64,000 bases of DNA from Mariniphaga sp041686935 (GCA_041686935.1 JAWLCW010000003.1:124001-188000), one strand, 5' to 3'. Numbered from the stretch's first letter, positions 16,590 to 26,084 are shown. The notes: generated from the sequence alone by a model not told the origin. Made by a program: numbers and translations.

Positions 16590-16901
16590 TCACATAGCTT
16601 CCAGAGAATCCCTCACTTCTTTAATTTCATCGCGCAAAGAAAGAATATCTGTTTCGCTTAATGGTTTAACCAGCTCTTTGTCATACACATCGAAAAAACT
16701 GTCGCCGAAACTTGAAATGTTTCTTTCAATAATTTTTATCCGATTTTTCAACACTGAAAGTTCTTCTTTCATTTTGTTGAACTCCGGATTTTCCTCGGTA
16801 ATATTTTTCCAGACTTTTTCTTTTGTTTTGTATAAAAGCTTTACCTCAATTAGCTCGTCGAAAATCTTTTCCTTGTCGATTTTTGGTTTAGAATTACCCA
16901 T
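16590..16901 (-). CDS. Small coiled-coil protein of unknown function
   Basis: 103 residues, highly charged and almost wholly helical (DKEKIFDELIEVKLLYKTKE, MKEELSVLKNRIKIIERNI, LSLRDEIKEVRDSLEAM). Leucine/isoleucine spacing predicts a coiled coil over residues 15-75. There is no signal peptide or cysteine. It lies between the split lipoprotein and the GH95 gene, in the same direction as both but 65 and 63 bases from them. I do not recognise it; the codon use is more AT-rich than its neighbours. Confidence 0.55.
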   Translation of the reverse strand: MGNSKPKIDKEKIFDELIEVKLLYKTKEKVWKNITEENPEFNKMKEELSVLKNRIKIIERNISSFGDSFFDVYDKELVKPLSETDILSLRDEIKEVRDSLEAM

Positions 16902-16964
16902 AATTTTTTGTTCCCGGTTAAAAAAAATAAAATTAGAAAAATTTCATTTACCAGCTTCAAAAAA

Positions 16965-19352
16965 TTAAAGAAAATCTCCGGTTCCAAACAACCAGGTTTC
17001 GCCGGCTTTGGTTTCTTTGGAAATGGATTTTCCCATATACCTCATATTTAGCTTGTTGCCCAGCAATGATTTAACCTTAACTGCAATAAGTTTATTGTTT
17101 TCCCAGGATATGTCGAATTCAAAACCTCCGCGGCCTTTCAATCCCGCAATTTTTCCGTTCGGCAACTTGGAGGGAAGTGCCGGAAGTAAATCCTGGTAAA
17201 AATCACCGTTTTCATTGCGTAGGTGCGATTGCAGCAGCATTTCCACAATTCCGGAAGTTGCTCCGAAATTTCCGTCTATTTGAAAGGGTGGGTGAGCGTC
17301 GAACAGGTTGAAGTAAAGTCCGCCCTTGTCCTCGTAATTGGTTTCTTCACTTTTGGAGGGGACCATCAAATTTTTCAGCAAAAGGAAAGCATGGTCGCCA
17401 TCGAGCAAACGTGCCCAGAAGTTGATTTTCCAGGCCCGCGACCAGCCGGTGCCTCCGTCGCCCCGGTGCGAAAGGGTTACTTTACAGGCTTCAGCTAAAC
17501 CCGGGGTAGTTATTGGGTGAATTTCGTCGCCTGGATGCAGTCCCCATAAATGCGAAACATGCCGGTGCTTTTCGTTTGGGTCGTCCACATCTTCAAGCCA
17601 CTCCTGCAATTGGCCGTGTTTTCCGATTTGATTGGGTGCAATTTTTTCCCGTTTGCTTTTCAGCATTGCTGCAAATTCTTCATCCACACCAAGTATTTCG
17701 GCCGCTTCTATGGTGTTTGCAAATAAATTTCGGATGATTTGGTGATCCATGGTGGGGCCCATCACCAGACCGCCCAGTTCGGGGCTGTTACTTGGTCCGC
17801 TTACGAGTAACTCCGGATTTTTGGGCCAGGGTACCAGGTAATCTGCAAAAAACCGCGAGGACTCTTTAAGCACAGGGTAGGCACGGTTTTTTAAAAAACC
17901 TTTATCGCCGGTGTACTGGTATCGCCACCACAAATGCTGGCTCAGCCATGCACCGCCGGTTGGCCAGATGCCGTGGTTGGCATGGTTGATAGGAGCTGCA
18001 CCCCTCCAAAGGTCGGTGTTGTGGTGGGTAACCCAGCCTTCGAGGTTAAAATGTTCTTTGGCTGTATTTTTACCGGTAACAGAAAGGTCTTCCACCATCG
18101 TAAACAGTGGTTCGGCGCATTCCGAAAGATTGGTCATTTCTGCCGGCCAGTAATTCATTTCGGTGTTAACGTTGATAGTGTATTTGCTGTCCCACGGCGG
18201 CGCCAACCTGTCATTCCATATTCCCTGAAGGTTTGCAGGTTGCGTTCCGGGCCTCGATGAGGAAATAAGCAAATACCTTCCATACTGAAACAATAACGAC
18301 ACCAGACTGGGATCTTCGTCTTCATAAAATGAAGTCAGCCGCTGGTCGGTGGGTCGTTTGGAAATTTCCGAACTTCCCAAATCGAGAGAAACCCGGCTGA
18401 ATAAATTTTGATAGTCGTTGGTGTGATCTTGTTTAAGGGTTTGATATGGTTTTCCTTCCAGGTTAGCCAGGAAATCAGTGCAGCGTTGTTCAGGATGAGC
18501 ACTAATGTCGTTGTAACTTACAAAACTTGTGGCTGCAACAAGGTAAAGTGTGGCATTTCGTGCATTGACCACAGTAATGGAATTTTCATTTTGAACCAGC
18601 CCGCCTCCCTGATTTTCCACTTTCAGCCGGGCTTCAAAGTTGAGCTTGCTTTCCGGATAGGGTTTGCCGTCGCGGCCCAGTTCATTGTGGTAGTTGTTGG
18701 CTTTTCCCCTCAGAATGATTTGGTTGCCATCTACCGAAACCTCGTATTTGGAGTGGGGCGAATTTAGTCCAGCAGTAAAATTGAGGGATCCGTTTTCTGA
18801 AGCTTCAATCCTGATTATCAGTGCCTGACCAGGTGCCGACACAAAAGCCTCCCGTTTAAACTGCACCCCTTCAACTTCATAAAAAACCGAAGAAACGGCC
18901 TTTTCAAGATCAAGCCGGCGCTGATAATTCTCAACATCTTTATGACCCAGAAAATTTAAAAGAATATTTCCAAAGGGCAGATAGCTCAATTGTCCGAAAG
19001 GTTGCGACATAAAATGGTCGTTACCCAGTTCATGCGCTTCATCCTGTTTACCTTCCCAAAGTAACTGTCTCAGTTGTTCGAGGTAGTTATGTGCACCCGG
19101 GTTGGCATAATCGTGCGGCTGACCGCTCCAAAGCGTTTCTTCGTTAAACTGGATGATTTCGTTTTCGGTTTCGCCATATACCATGGCGCCAATCCTGCCG
19201 TTTCCAAGAGGAAGCGCTTCTGTCCACTCCGTGGCAGGTTTGTTATACCACAATGTAAGTGAAGGATTTGTCTTTTTTTCACTACCCGAAAAACGGGTGC
19301 AGGAAAACGAAATTATAAGGGATAAAATCAACAACAGGCGAAAATTTTTCAT
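16965..19352 (-). CDS. Glycoside hydrolase family 95 lipoprotein (alpha-L-fucosidase or alpha-L-galactosidase)
   Basis: 795 residues, full length for GH95. A lipoprotein signal (MKNFRLLLILSLIISFSC, Cys at 18) is followed by the N-terminal domain opening LWYNKPATEWTEALPLGNGRIGAMVYG, the hallmark of the family. The (alpha/alpha)6 catalytic barrel includes SSRPGTQPANLQGIWND, TINVNTEMNYWPAEMTNLSE, THHNTDLWRGAAPI and HRHVSHLWGLHPGDEI. GH95 enzymes act by inversion on alpha-1,2-fucosyl or galactosyl ends of plant or host glycans. It follows the S41 protease gene by 23 bases and may be expressed with it, though the functions are unrelated. Confidence 0.95.
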   Translation of the reverse strand: MKNFRLLLILSLIISFSCTRFSGSEKKTNPSLTLWYNKPATEWTEALPLGNGRIGAMVYGETENEIIQFNEETLWSGQPHDYANPGAHNYLEQLRQLLWEGKQDEAHELGNDHFMSQPFGQLSYLPFGNILLNFLGHKDVENYQRRLDLEKAVSSVFYEVEGVQFKREAFVSAPGQALIIRIEASENGSLNFTAGLNSPHSKYEVSVDGNQIILRGKANNYHNELGRDGKPYPESKLNFEARLKVENQGGGLVQNENSITVVNARNATLYLVAATSFVSYNDISAHPEQRCTDFLANLEGKPYQTLKQDHTNDYQNLFSRVSLDLGSSEISKRPTDQRLTSFYEDEDPSLVSLLFQYGRYLLISSSRPGTQPANLQGIWNDRLAPPWDSKYTINVNTEMNYWPAEMTNLSECAEPLFTMVEDLSVTGKNTAKEHFNLEGWVTHHNTDLWRGAAPINHANHGIWPTGGAWLSQHLWWRYQYTGDKGFLKNRAYPVLKESSRFFADYLVPWPKNPELLVSGPSNSPELGGLVMGPTMDHQIIRNLFANTIEAAEILGVDEEFAAMLKSKREKIAPNQIGKHGQLQEWLEDVDDPNEKHRHVSHLWGLHPGDEIHPITTPGLAEACKVTLSHRGDGGTGWSRAWKINFWARLLDGDHAFLLLKNLMVPSKSEETNYEDKGGLYFNLFDAHPPFQIDGNFGATSGIVEMLLQSHLRNENGDFYQDLLPALPSKLPNGKIAGLKGRGGFEFDISWENNKLIAVKVKSLLGNKLNMRYMGKSISKETKAGETWLFGTGDFL

Positions 19353-19375
19353 AGTTGAATTGGTTTAAAGTTTTT

Positions 19376-21010
19376 TCATTGACTTCCTTGACTGGTAAGA
19401 TTTTCAACCAGTAAATTTTGTTTCGAAATTTCGATGGCTTTTAACAACGTATTGTCAATTTGACTTATAATAGGATAAAATCCTTCTTCCCCAATAATGT
19501 TTCTGGCAATATAGGCTTTCAGTTGGGTTTTAATCACTTCTCCCGACTGTTTCAACCCCTGCAAATCTTTTGTTATTCCTTTTTCCTGTGCATAATCGGC
19601 AAATTCATTCAGTATATTCTGATTGGCAAGGTAACGATCCATCTCAAGTGCTGAGCCAAATCCTGAAAGCATTTCCCGGTGATTGTCAGCCCAGGTGTAA
19701 GCAAAGGTATATATTAGTCCCCGCCGGTAAATTTTGTCGAAATATTCCGAGTTTCCCAACGTATCCATGGGTACAAAAACATCGGGCATAATTCCGCCTC
19801 CGCCATATACAATCCTGCCCGATTTGGTCTGGTATTTTAATGAATCATCAAACTGAATGCTGTCTGCAAACAATTGCTCCTGATGGCTGAACCGGGAGAA
19901 TAGATCGTGGTGGTACTCTTCCTTGCCATCTTCGTAGGATTTCTGAATACACCGGCCACTGGGCGTGTAAAACCGGGCCACGGTCAACCTGAGTGCCGAC
20001 CCATCCGGTAGCGGAATTTGTTCCTGCACCAACCCTTTTCCAAAAGAACGTCGTCCGATTACCAGCCCGCGATCGTTGTCCTGCAGGGCGCCTGCAAAAA
20101 TTTCACTCGCTGACGCTGAAAATTCATCAATGAGTACATACACCTTTAAATCTTTCCAGCGGTTTCTACCTGATGCATTGTAGGTTTTTCTGGGCTGGTT
20201 CAAACCTTCAGTATAAAGAATCGGTTCTCCTTTTTCCAGAAATTCATCCACAATCTGCAACACGCTGGCAAGTGAGCCACCAGGATTCTGACGCAAATCG
20301 ACTATTACTTTTTCAGCTCCCAAATGCTGAAGTTTTTGCATCCCCTGCGCAAATTCATCGTAGGTTTTTTCTGAAAAACGGGTTACTTTAATAAAGCCGG
20401 TTTCATCGTCAATCATATATGAAACATCAACACTGATAAGTGGAATATCGTCGCGGGTTATTTCAAATTCCAGCTTGTCCCTGTTTCCTTTTCGTATTAT
20501 ACCAACCCTGACTTTTGTGTTTTTTTCTCCCCGGAGTAAGTTTAATACGGTGTTATTTTGAACATCCACACCGGCAATAAGCGAGTCGTCAACCAGTACA
20601 ATGCGGTCTCCAGGCATTATTCCTACTTTGCTCGATGGCCCTCCCTGAATTACTTCGATTACCCGAACGGTGTCTTCCTGAATTGAAAACTGCACGCCGA
20701 TACCTGAGAAATTTCCCCGCATTTCCTCTTGTACCTCCTGCATGTTGCGGGCTGGAATATAGGCTGTATGAGGATCGAGGTTTTCAAGTATATTCGGAAT
20801 GGCTTTTTCGATAATATTGCCGGTGTTTACGCTGTCAACATAACCGTTTTCAATCAGCTTTAAAATGGTGGTGAGCTTGTTGGGCCTGGTATTTCCTATT
20901 GGGCTGAACAGCGGTTGACTATTTTGCCTCAACAGATTTCCGATAACAATTCCGGCGGCAACCGACAGGGCCACAAGCAAGGGGAGAATTATGATTGTTC
21001 TTCTGTTCAT
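19376..21010 (-). CDS. C-terminal processing serine protease, family S41
   Basis: 544 residues. An N-terminal membrane anchor (about 5-24, IIILPLLVALSVAAGIVIG) places the enzyme in the periplasm. A PDZ domain spans about 95-190 (GIGVQFSIQEDTVRVIEV, GIMPGDRIVLVDD). The catalytic pair is Ser300 (in DEFSASASEIFAGAL) and Lys325 (in RRSFGKGLVQ), 25 residues apart, with Gln329, as in CtpB. The C-terminal 150 residues are an extra helical domain common to Bacteroidota CtpA proteins. It cleaves the C-termini of envelope proteins. Its start codon directly follows the deaminase stop, so the two are one operon. Confidence 0.93.
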   Translation of the reverse strand: MNRRTIIILPLLVALSVAAGIVIGNLLRQNSQPLFSPIGNTRPNKLTTILKLIENGYVDSVNTGNIIEKAIPNILENLDPHTAYIPARNMQEVQEEMRGNFSGIGVQFSIQEDTVRVIEVIQGGPSSKVGIMPGDRIVLVDDSLIAGVDVQNNTVLNLLRGEKNTKVRVGIIRKGNRDKLEFEITRDDIPLISVDVSYMIDDETGFIKVTRFSEKTYDEFAQGMQKLQHLGAEKVIVDLRQNPGGSLASVLQIVDEFLEKGEPILYTEGLNQPRKTYNASGRNRWKDLKVYVLIDEFSASASEIFAGALQDNDRGLVIGRRSFGKGLVQEQIPLPDGSALRLTVARFYTPSGRCIQKSYEDGKEEYHHDLFSRFSHQEQLFADSIQFDDSLKYQTKSGRIVYGGGGIMPDVFVPMDTLGNSEYFDKIYRRGLIYTFAYTWADNHREMLSGFGSALEMDRYLANQNILNEFADYAQEKGITKDLQGLKQSGEVIKTQLKAYIARNIIGEEGFYPIISQIDNTLLKAIEISKQNLLVENLTSQGSQ

Positions 21011-21454
21011 CTAAATTTCTTCTAATGTTTCAAGTTCTACTTGTTTAATTTCAATATTTGCTCTTTTCAGCAGGTTAATTCCATCCTCAAGCCTGTAGCT
21101 TTCAGTAAATACCACACGTTTTATTCCGGCCTGAATAATAAGCTTTGAACACTCAAGACAGGGCGAAGAAGTAACATATAGAGTAGCGCCGTCGCTGCTG
21201 TTTCCCGATTTGGCTACCTTGGTTATGGCATTAGCCTCGGCATGTAAAACGTATGGTTTTGTCTGATTATTTTCATCTTCACAAACGTTTTCAAATCCTG
21301 AGGGTGTTCCGTTGTAACCGTCAGAAATTATCATTTTATCTTTAACAATCAGCGCTCCTACTTTTCTCCTCCTGCAATAGGAATTTTGTGACCAAATCAT
21401 GGCCATTTTCAGGTATCGCTGGTCGAGAAGTTTCTGTTTCTTTTCCTGTTTCAT
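21011..21454 (-). CDS. dCMP deaminase / ComE operon protein 2-like zinc deaminase
   Basis: 147 residues from the ATG at 21454 (MKQEKKQKLLDQRYLKMAM), which matches family starts; an ATG at 21535 would add 27 residues unlike relatives. Zinc ligands and the proton shuttle are present: HAE (His71, Glu73) in YVLHAEANAITK and PCLEC (Cys99, Cys102). The front half, YCRRRKVGALIVKDKMIISDGYNGTPSGFENV, is typical of deoxycytidylate deaminases that make dUMP for thymidylate synthesis. It is immediately followed by the S41 protease gene. Confidence 0.92.
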   Translation of the reverse strand: MKQEKKQKLLDQRYLKMAMIWSQNSYCRRRKVGALIVKDKMIISDGYNGTPSGFENVCEDENNQTKPYVLHAEANAITKVAKSGNSSDGATLYVTSSPCLECSKLIIQAGIKRVVFTESYRLEDGINLLKRANIEIKQVELETLEEI

Positions 21455-21577
21455 CTTTTGCTTTCGTAAAAAATTGGTAATCCATTCTTTATATGGGTTA
21501 CAAATGTAATACTCATTTTTTAAAAAATTGTTCATTTTTAGTTTTGAGGGAAGTTCAGGCCAGGAGAAGAAATAAAA

Positions 21578-21599
21578 AAAGCCGCATTTCTGCAGCTTT
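21578..21599 (-). terminator. Terminator after the SPOR lipoprotein gene
   Basis: Read leftwards, AAAGC-TGC loops back on GCA-GCTTT with one mismatched pair and a 4-base loop, followed by a run of seven U. It lies 21 bases past the stop codon of the SPOR gene and upstream of the deaminase start. Confidence 0.7.
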
Positions 21600-21620
21600 C
21601 TTATATTTTCATTTTCAGAA

Positions 21621-22112
21621 TTAATCCTTTATCAACAGCCAAACATCCGAATACTCGGGGTAGGTTTGGCGGATTTGGGTAACACGGGTACGTGCATCTC
21701 TTTCGTTTTGGTATGAATTGACACATACCCGGTAATAGCCTGTTTCGCTATGTAGGATAATGGGTGTAAACCCTTTGTTTAATAGGGTTTCCCGGTAATT
21801 TTTTGCATTGTCGAGCTGGCTGAATGAACCCAGAATAACAAAAAAGTTATTGGTTTCATTTTGTGCCTTGTCTTCCTGTGTGGTAAATGAAACCTGTTCT
21901 TTGCGCATGGCTACGGTTTCACTTGGTTGAGGCGAAGGCTGGGGCTGGGGTTGGGCCTGTGGCTGAGTTTGCGTATCACTTGCCGGAACTGTAAACACTT
22001 TTGGTTGTGTTGCAGGATCAGTGGTATAAGGCGACTGGGCAAGTTCCTTTTTCGATTTGCATGCCGTAAAAGCCAGGCCTAAAACAACAACAAATAATAG
22101 TATCTTTCTCAT
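21621..22112 (-). CDS. SPOR-domain lipoprotein
   Basis: 163 residues. Lipoprotein signal MRKILLFVVVLGLAFTAC (Cys at 18), a low-complexity linker rich in Gln and Pro (about 50-65, TQPQAQPQPQPSPQ), and a C-terminal SPOR domain (about 88-163) with FFVILGSFSQLDNAKNYRE, GYYRVCVNSYQNERDA and PEYSDVWLL. SPOR domains bind peptidoglycan stripped of stem peptides at division sites, so this is probably an envelope protein linked to cell-wall remodelling. It has its own promoter box and terminator and is a single-gene unit. Confidence 0.92.
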   Translation of the reverse strand: MRKILLFVVVLGLAFTACKSKKELAQSPYTTDPATQPKVFTVPASDTQTQPQAQPQPQPSPQPSETVAMRKEQVSFTTQEDKAQNETNNFFVILGSFSQLDNAKNYRETLLNKGFTPIILHSETGYYRVCVNSYQNERDARTRVTQIRQTYPEYSDVWLLIKD

Positions 22113-22138
22113 TTTAAAAGTTTTTCTTGTTTATCAGG

Positions 22139-22146
22139 CAAATATA
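22139..22146 (-). promoter_or_regulatory. -7 box of the SPOR lipoprotein promoter
   Basis: TATATTTG on the minus strand matches TAnnTTTG, 26 bases before the start codon at 22112. No matching -33 box is visible. Confidence 0.4.
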
Positions 22147-22230
22147 TAGAATTCCAATCCATGTTTTTCAGATTTTAACATGAAAGTTTTACACATTCGG
22201 TTGTTTGCAACGGGGGTTAATAGTTGAAAA

Positions 22231-22512
22231 CTATTTTCTTCTTGAGCTTGCGCCTCCGCCACCGAAAAAAGTCATTGCCCCCAGCAGAAAACCAAAATCG
22301 TACCAACCCCCCGTGTTCGGGAATGCATATATTTTATAATCAGTAAACAGGCTGGCAATAAAACTGAAAAGTACGATGAATCCATGCAACAGCCCTTTAA
22401 GAAATCCGGGCGGGTTAGAAACCAGTTCCATTGTTTGGGTGGCACAACTCGTTGCAAAAAAGGCAGCGGCAATAATAAGGATTACAAACAAAAACCGTAA
22501 TTTTTTATTCAT
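22231..22512 (-). CDS. Small membrane lipoprotein of unknown function
   Basis: 93 residues from the ATG at 22512 (MNKKLRFLFVILIIAAAFFATSC), giving a good lipoprotein signal with Cys at 23. A hydrophobic segment follows (LLHGFIVLFSFIASLF), then TGGWYDFGFLLGAMTFFGGGGASSRRK with a glycine run near the end. This short 'signal, two hydrophobic stretches, GGG tail' pattern recurs in Bacteroidota genomes as an unnamed protein. It is probably an inner- or outer-membrane-associated peptide; no function is known. Confidence 0.7.
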   Translation of the reverse strand: MNKKLRFLFVILIIAAAFFATSCATQTMELVSNPPGFLKGLLHGFIVLFSFIASLFTDYKIYAFPNTGGWYDFGFLLGAMTFFGGGGASSRRK

Positions 22513-22691
22513 TGGTAAAATGTTTTGAATTTGTAGTCTAATATACAGGATTTTGCGCAATTGATGATTTTTTTCAGTAAATTTATGAGAATTAACCAAA
22601 AACTGAATTTTATGGTCAGATTAGTTTATTTGTTTGAAAAAAAGTTACTTCATTTATAATCCGAATCAAAAAACGTTTTTGAAATAATGAT

Positions 22692-23834
22692 ATGATTACA
22701 GAAAAAACCAAAGAAAAGAATGTAGAATTAATGGGACCTTCAAACAACAAGAAACCAGTAATTTTAATTGTTGATGATGTGCCCAAAAATGTTCAGGTTC
22801 TTGGAAATTACCTCCGAAAGGTTGATTGTGATCTGGCCGTGGCAATGAATGGACATCAGGCTTTGAAAACTATTTCCAGGTTAAAACCCGATTTAATTCT
22901 GCTTGATGTTATGATGCCTGATATGGACGGACATGAAGTTTGTCGCAGGTTGAAAAGCAATGATCAGACAAAAGATATTCCCATTATTTTTCTGTCAGCC
23001 AAGTCGGAAATTGACGATATTATTAAAGGATTTGAACTTGGAGCCGTTGATTATATTGCAAAGCCATTTATTGGAAGCGAATTGCTTGCAAGGGTAAGAA
23101 CACATCTGACGCTAAAGGAATTAAAGGGAAAACTGGAGGAAGAAGTAAGGTATAAAAACAATTTCTTTTCAATCATTTCGCACGATTTACGAGGATCGTT
23201 TGGCATTATCCTCAGTTTTGTAAAACTTTTGCAAAACAACCGCAACTCCCTTTCCGAACATGAAATCAACGATTTGCTTGGCGATATTGAAAGTACTGCA
23301 AAAAGTACTTTGAATTTACTTGAGAACCTTTTGGGGTGGGCTCGTTCTCAAACAAATGGCATCAGGTTTAATCCGGTAATGCTGAATCTTGAAACACTGG
23401 TAAACGAAATTCTAAAAAGTTCTGCCGATATTGCAGAGAATAAAAATATTGAATTGGATGCCTCGGTACATTCCCAGCCTGTATATGCCGACAGAAACAT
23501 GTTGCTTCTTATTTTCCGTAACCTGATTTCAAATGCCGTAAAATTTACACCTGAAGGCGGAAAGGTTAGGGTGAATACAGCATTTTTAAATGGCTCTGTT
23601 AAAGTTTCAGTAAGTGATACCGGAGTGGGAATGGACCCGGAAATGGTTGGAAAGTTATTTAAAGATGATTACAAGATTTCTACACCAGGAACTAAAAACG
23701 AACCGGGGAACGGACTTGGTCTCATTCTTTGCAAAGAATTTATCCGTCAACACAAGGGTGAAATTGGAATAGAAAGTGTTCCGAAAAATGGAACTACTGT
23801 TTGGTTTACACTCCCGTTATTTAAGAAAGAATAA
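22692..23834 (+). CDS. Response regulator - histidine kinase hybrid without membrane part
   Basis: 380 residues. The receiver domain comes first (about 22-140): acidic pair Asp28-Asp29, phospho-acceptor Asp72 in LILLDVMMPDMDG, and Lys124 in VDYIAKPF. The kinase follows: dimerisation/phosphoacceptor helix with His164 (SIISHDLRGSFG) and ATPase domain with N box NLISNAVKFT, G1 DTGVGMD and G2 GNGLGL. No membrane helix or sensor domain is present, so it acts in the cytoplasm, probably as a relay that takes or gives phosphate to a partner coded elsewhere. There is no DNA-binding domain. It is a single gene with a 92-base upstream gap from the preceding gene's region. Confidence 0.92.
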   Translation: MITEKTKEKNVELMGPSNNKKPVILIVDDVPKNVQVLGNYLRKVDCDLAVAMNGHQALKTISRLKPDLILLDVMMPDMDGHEVCRRLKSNDQTKDIPIIFLSAKSEIDDIIKGFELGAVDYIAKPFIGSELLARVRTHLTLKELKGKLEEEVRYKNNFFSIISHDLRGSFGIILSFVKLLQNNRNSLSEHEINDLLGDIESTAKSTLNLLENLLGWARSQTNGIRFNPVMLNLETLVNEILKSSADIAENKNIELDASVHSQPVYADRNMLLLIFRNLISNAVKFTPEGGKVRVNTAFLNGSVKVSVSDTGVGMDPEMVGKLFKDDYKISTPGTKNEPGNGLGLILCKEFIRQHKGEIGIESVPKNGTTVWFTLPLFKKE

Positions 23835-23938
23835 CACTAAAAATGAAACGAGCATGGTAATAATTATCACCCAAGAGAATGATTAAATATCCATGCGAGT
23901 TCCATATGATACCTTTAGAAACAAACAATTTTAATCAT

Positions 23939-25366
23939 ATGAAAAATTCCGGGTTTTATAAGTTGAAAAAAAGAGAACCTGCCTTTGCCGGAAAATTTTA
24001 CCCGGGAACAGAAAGTGCCCTGAGGAAGCAACTGAAGGAATTGTTCGCAGAAGCAAAACAACCCGGGGAATTTCAAAAATCTCCGCAAGCTCTGATTTCT
24101 CCGCATGCCGGGTATGTTTTCAGCGGAAAGGTGGCTGCCTCTGCATTCAATCAAATTCCGGAAAATACGGTTTACGAACGGGTTTTTGTGCTGGCATCGA
24201 GCCACCAGTATCTTTTTGGCGGGGCTGCCATGTTCGATTCGGGAAACTACCAAACACCACTCGGTGAAATTAAGGTGGATACAGAACTAGCCCGTAACCT
24301 CACAGAGTCAAACGACCTGTTCAGGCATTACCCCGATGCGCATGAATACGAACACAGTCTGGAAGTGCAACTGCCCTTTCTTCAATACAAACTGAAAAAC
24401 GATTTTGTGCTGGTTCCGATTATTCTGGGAACGAACAATCAGACCGACTGTGAGAAAATAGCAAAAACACTTGCGCCCTATTTTACACCCGAAAACCTGT
24501 TTGTTATCAGCACCGATTTTTCGCATTACCCGGAGTATAACAATGCTGTGGACAACGACCTGGCTACGGCAAAAGCTATATGCAGCAACAATCCTAAAAA
24601 ACTTCTGCAGGTTTTGGAAGAAAGTAAACAAAAGAAAATCAGTCAACTGGCCACCTCGCTTTGTGGCTGGACGTCGGTTTTAACGCTGCTGTATTTAACG
24701 CAAAATAAAAATCCGGAATACAAGCTGATTGACTATCAAAACTCGGGCGATGCTGAAATTTACGGCGATAAAGAACGGGTTGTAGGGTACTGGGCCATTG
24801 CAGTGTATCCGGATGAAAATTCCTTTCATGTTTCAGAAGAAGAACAAAAAGAATTGCTTGAAAAAGCGAGAAAATCAATCGTGAAATTTTTGGAAACAGG
24901 AAAACGCACCAGGCCCGAACCTCCCGTATTGGGTGGAATTTTAAACGAACAGGCCGGCGTTTTTGTGAGTGTTTATGTGAATAGCGAACTGCGCGGCTGC
25001 ATCGGCAACTTTGCCAAAGACGAAACGCTGAACGATTTGGTTCAGCGTATGGCTGTTTCGTCAGCCTGCGATTACCGGTTTGAAAATCTGCAGCCGGATG
25101 AACTGGACGATTTGGAACTGGAAATATCCGTTTTGTCTCCGCTAAAGAAAATCAAATCAATCGACGAAATTGAACTGGGAAAACATGGCATATACATCAA
25201 AAAAGGTACGAATTCCGGTACATTCCTGCCTCAGGTAGCAAAAAAAACCGGCTGGAATCTTGAGGAATTCCTGGGGCATTGCTCGCGAGACAAAGCCGGG
25301 CTGGGCTGGGACGGATGGAGAGATGCCGAACTGTTCATTTACGAAGCATTTATATTCAGAGGCTGA
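23939..25366 (+). CDS. MEMO1-like / AMMECR1 fusion (AmmeMemoRadiSam system proteins B and A)
   Basis: 475 residues from the ATG at 23939 (MKNSGFYKLKKREPAFAGKFYPG); an earlier ATG at 23879 adds an unlikely leader. Residues 1-275 are a MEMO domain, related to extradiol dioxygenases: ALISPHAGYVFSGKVAASAF, LASSHQYLFGG, HEYEHSLEVQLPFLQ and STDFSHYPEY carry the conserved His residues. Residues about 290-475 are AMMECR1: GGILNEQAGVFVSVY, NSELRGCIGNFAKD and GWNLEEFLGHCSRDKAGLG. These two families, with a radical SAM protein, form a conserved trio of unknown reaction; the radical SAM gene is not nearby. The stop overlaps that of convergent recO by 11 bases. Confidence 0.92.
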   Translation: MKNSGFYKLKKREPAFAGKFYPGTESALRKQLKELFAEAKQPGEFQKSPQALISPHAGYVFSGKVAASAFNQIPENTVYERVFVLASSHQYLFGGAAMFDSGNYQTPLGEIKVDTELARNLTESNDLFRHYPDAHEYEHSLEVQLPFLQYKLKNDFVLVPIILGTNNQTDCEKIAKTLAPYFTPENLFVISTDFSHYPEYNNAVDNDLATAKAICSNNPKKLLQVLEESKQKKISQLATSLCGWTSVLTLLYLTQNKNPEYKLIDYQNSGDAEIYGDKERVVGYWAIAVYPDENSFHVSEEEQKELLEKARKSIVKFLETGKRTRPEPPVLGGILNEQAGVFVSVYVNSELRGCIGNFAKDETLNDLVQRMAVSSACDYRFENLQPDELDDLELEISVLSPLKKIKSIDEIELGKHGIYIKKGTNSGTFLPQVAKKTGWNLEEFLGHCSRDKAGLGWDGWRDAELFIYEAFIFRG

Positions 25367-26084
25367 ACACCTCGTGCAAAACCTTCAGCGATTTAATTTC
25401 ACCCAGGTGCTCAAAATGCAACTGGTAATATTCCACCAGTTTTGACGTAAGATACGTACGCAGGTGTTTTGGGATTTTATAATGAGCCAGTTCCCGGATT
25501 TTTAAGGTAGCGAGTGAACACAGAATTTCGGTAGCCTCTTTGTGCATGAAAAAGGGGTGTGGCGGTTCAAAAGGCACTACAGCTCCCTTTCGCATATCGA
25601 ACCAGCCTTCGAATCCGGTTTTTTTTGTGTCGGGCAAAAACCCCAGATATTCGGTGAGCCGGAATAAAAACCACAGATGGAAGTTGGCCACCCCATCTTC
25701 TGCCAAATCGAAAAAGAGCAGGGTATTCTGGATGAACCCGAACATCTCCGGCGCACTTTCCTGCTCTCGCAGGGTTTTCCCAAGTATTTCGGCCAGAAAA
25801 ATGGCCTGGGTCGATTTAACCACATCAAACGGAATATTCTGGTAAACCGGCTGGTTTTTTATCTCTTTAATGCGCTGAACTTCACGGGTGTCTTTTTGGT
25901 AAGCTACCAAATCAACCAGAAAAAGCGGCTGTAATATACCCGCTTTGTTTTTCGATTTTTTGCTTCGGGAAATATTCAGCATATAGGCCTGCCGGCCAAA
26001 CTCCTTGGTATATACGTTTACAATTACAGAGTTTTCACCGTATTTCACGTAATGCAAAATGATTCCTTCGGTAGCAACAAGCAT
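25356..26084 (-). CDS. recO: DNA repair protein RecO
   Basis: 242 residues from the ATG at 26084 (MLVATEGIILHYVKYGENSVIV); the frame extends 20 codons upstream without family similarity. The N-terminal OB fold (1-80) and the helical C-terminal domain (ILGKTLREQESAPEMFGFI, FHLWFLFRLTEYLGFLP) match the family. The C-terminal region lacks the four-cysteine zinc motif of many RecO proteins, as is common in Bacteroidota. RecO loads RecA on SSB-coated single-stranded DNA in the RecFOR pathway. It lies 80 bases downstream of porZ in the same direction. Confidence 0.9.
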   Translation of the reverse strand: MLVATEGIILHYVKYGENSVIVNVYTKEFGRQAYMLNISRSKKSKNKAGILQPLFLVDLVAYQKDTREVQRIKEIKNQPVYQNIPFDVVKSTQAIFLAEILGKTLREQESAPEMFGFIQNTLLFFDLAEDGVANFHLWFLFRLTEYLGFLPDTKKTGFEGWFDMRKGAVVPFEPPHPFFMHKEATEILCSLATLKIRELAHYKIPKHLRTYLTSKLVEYYQLHFEHLGEIKSLKVLHEVFSL

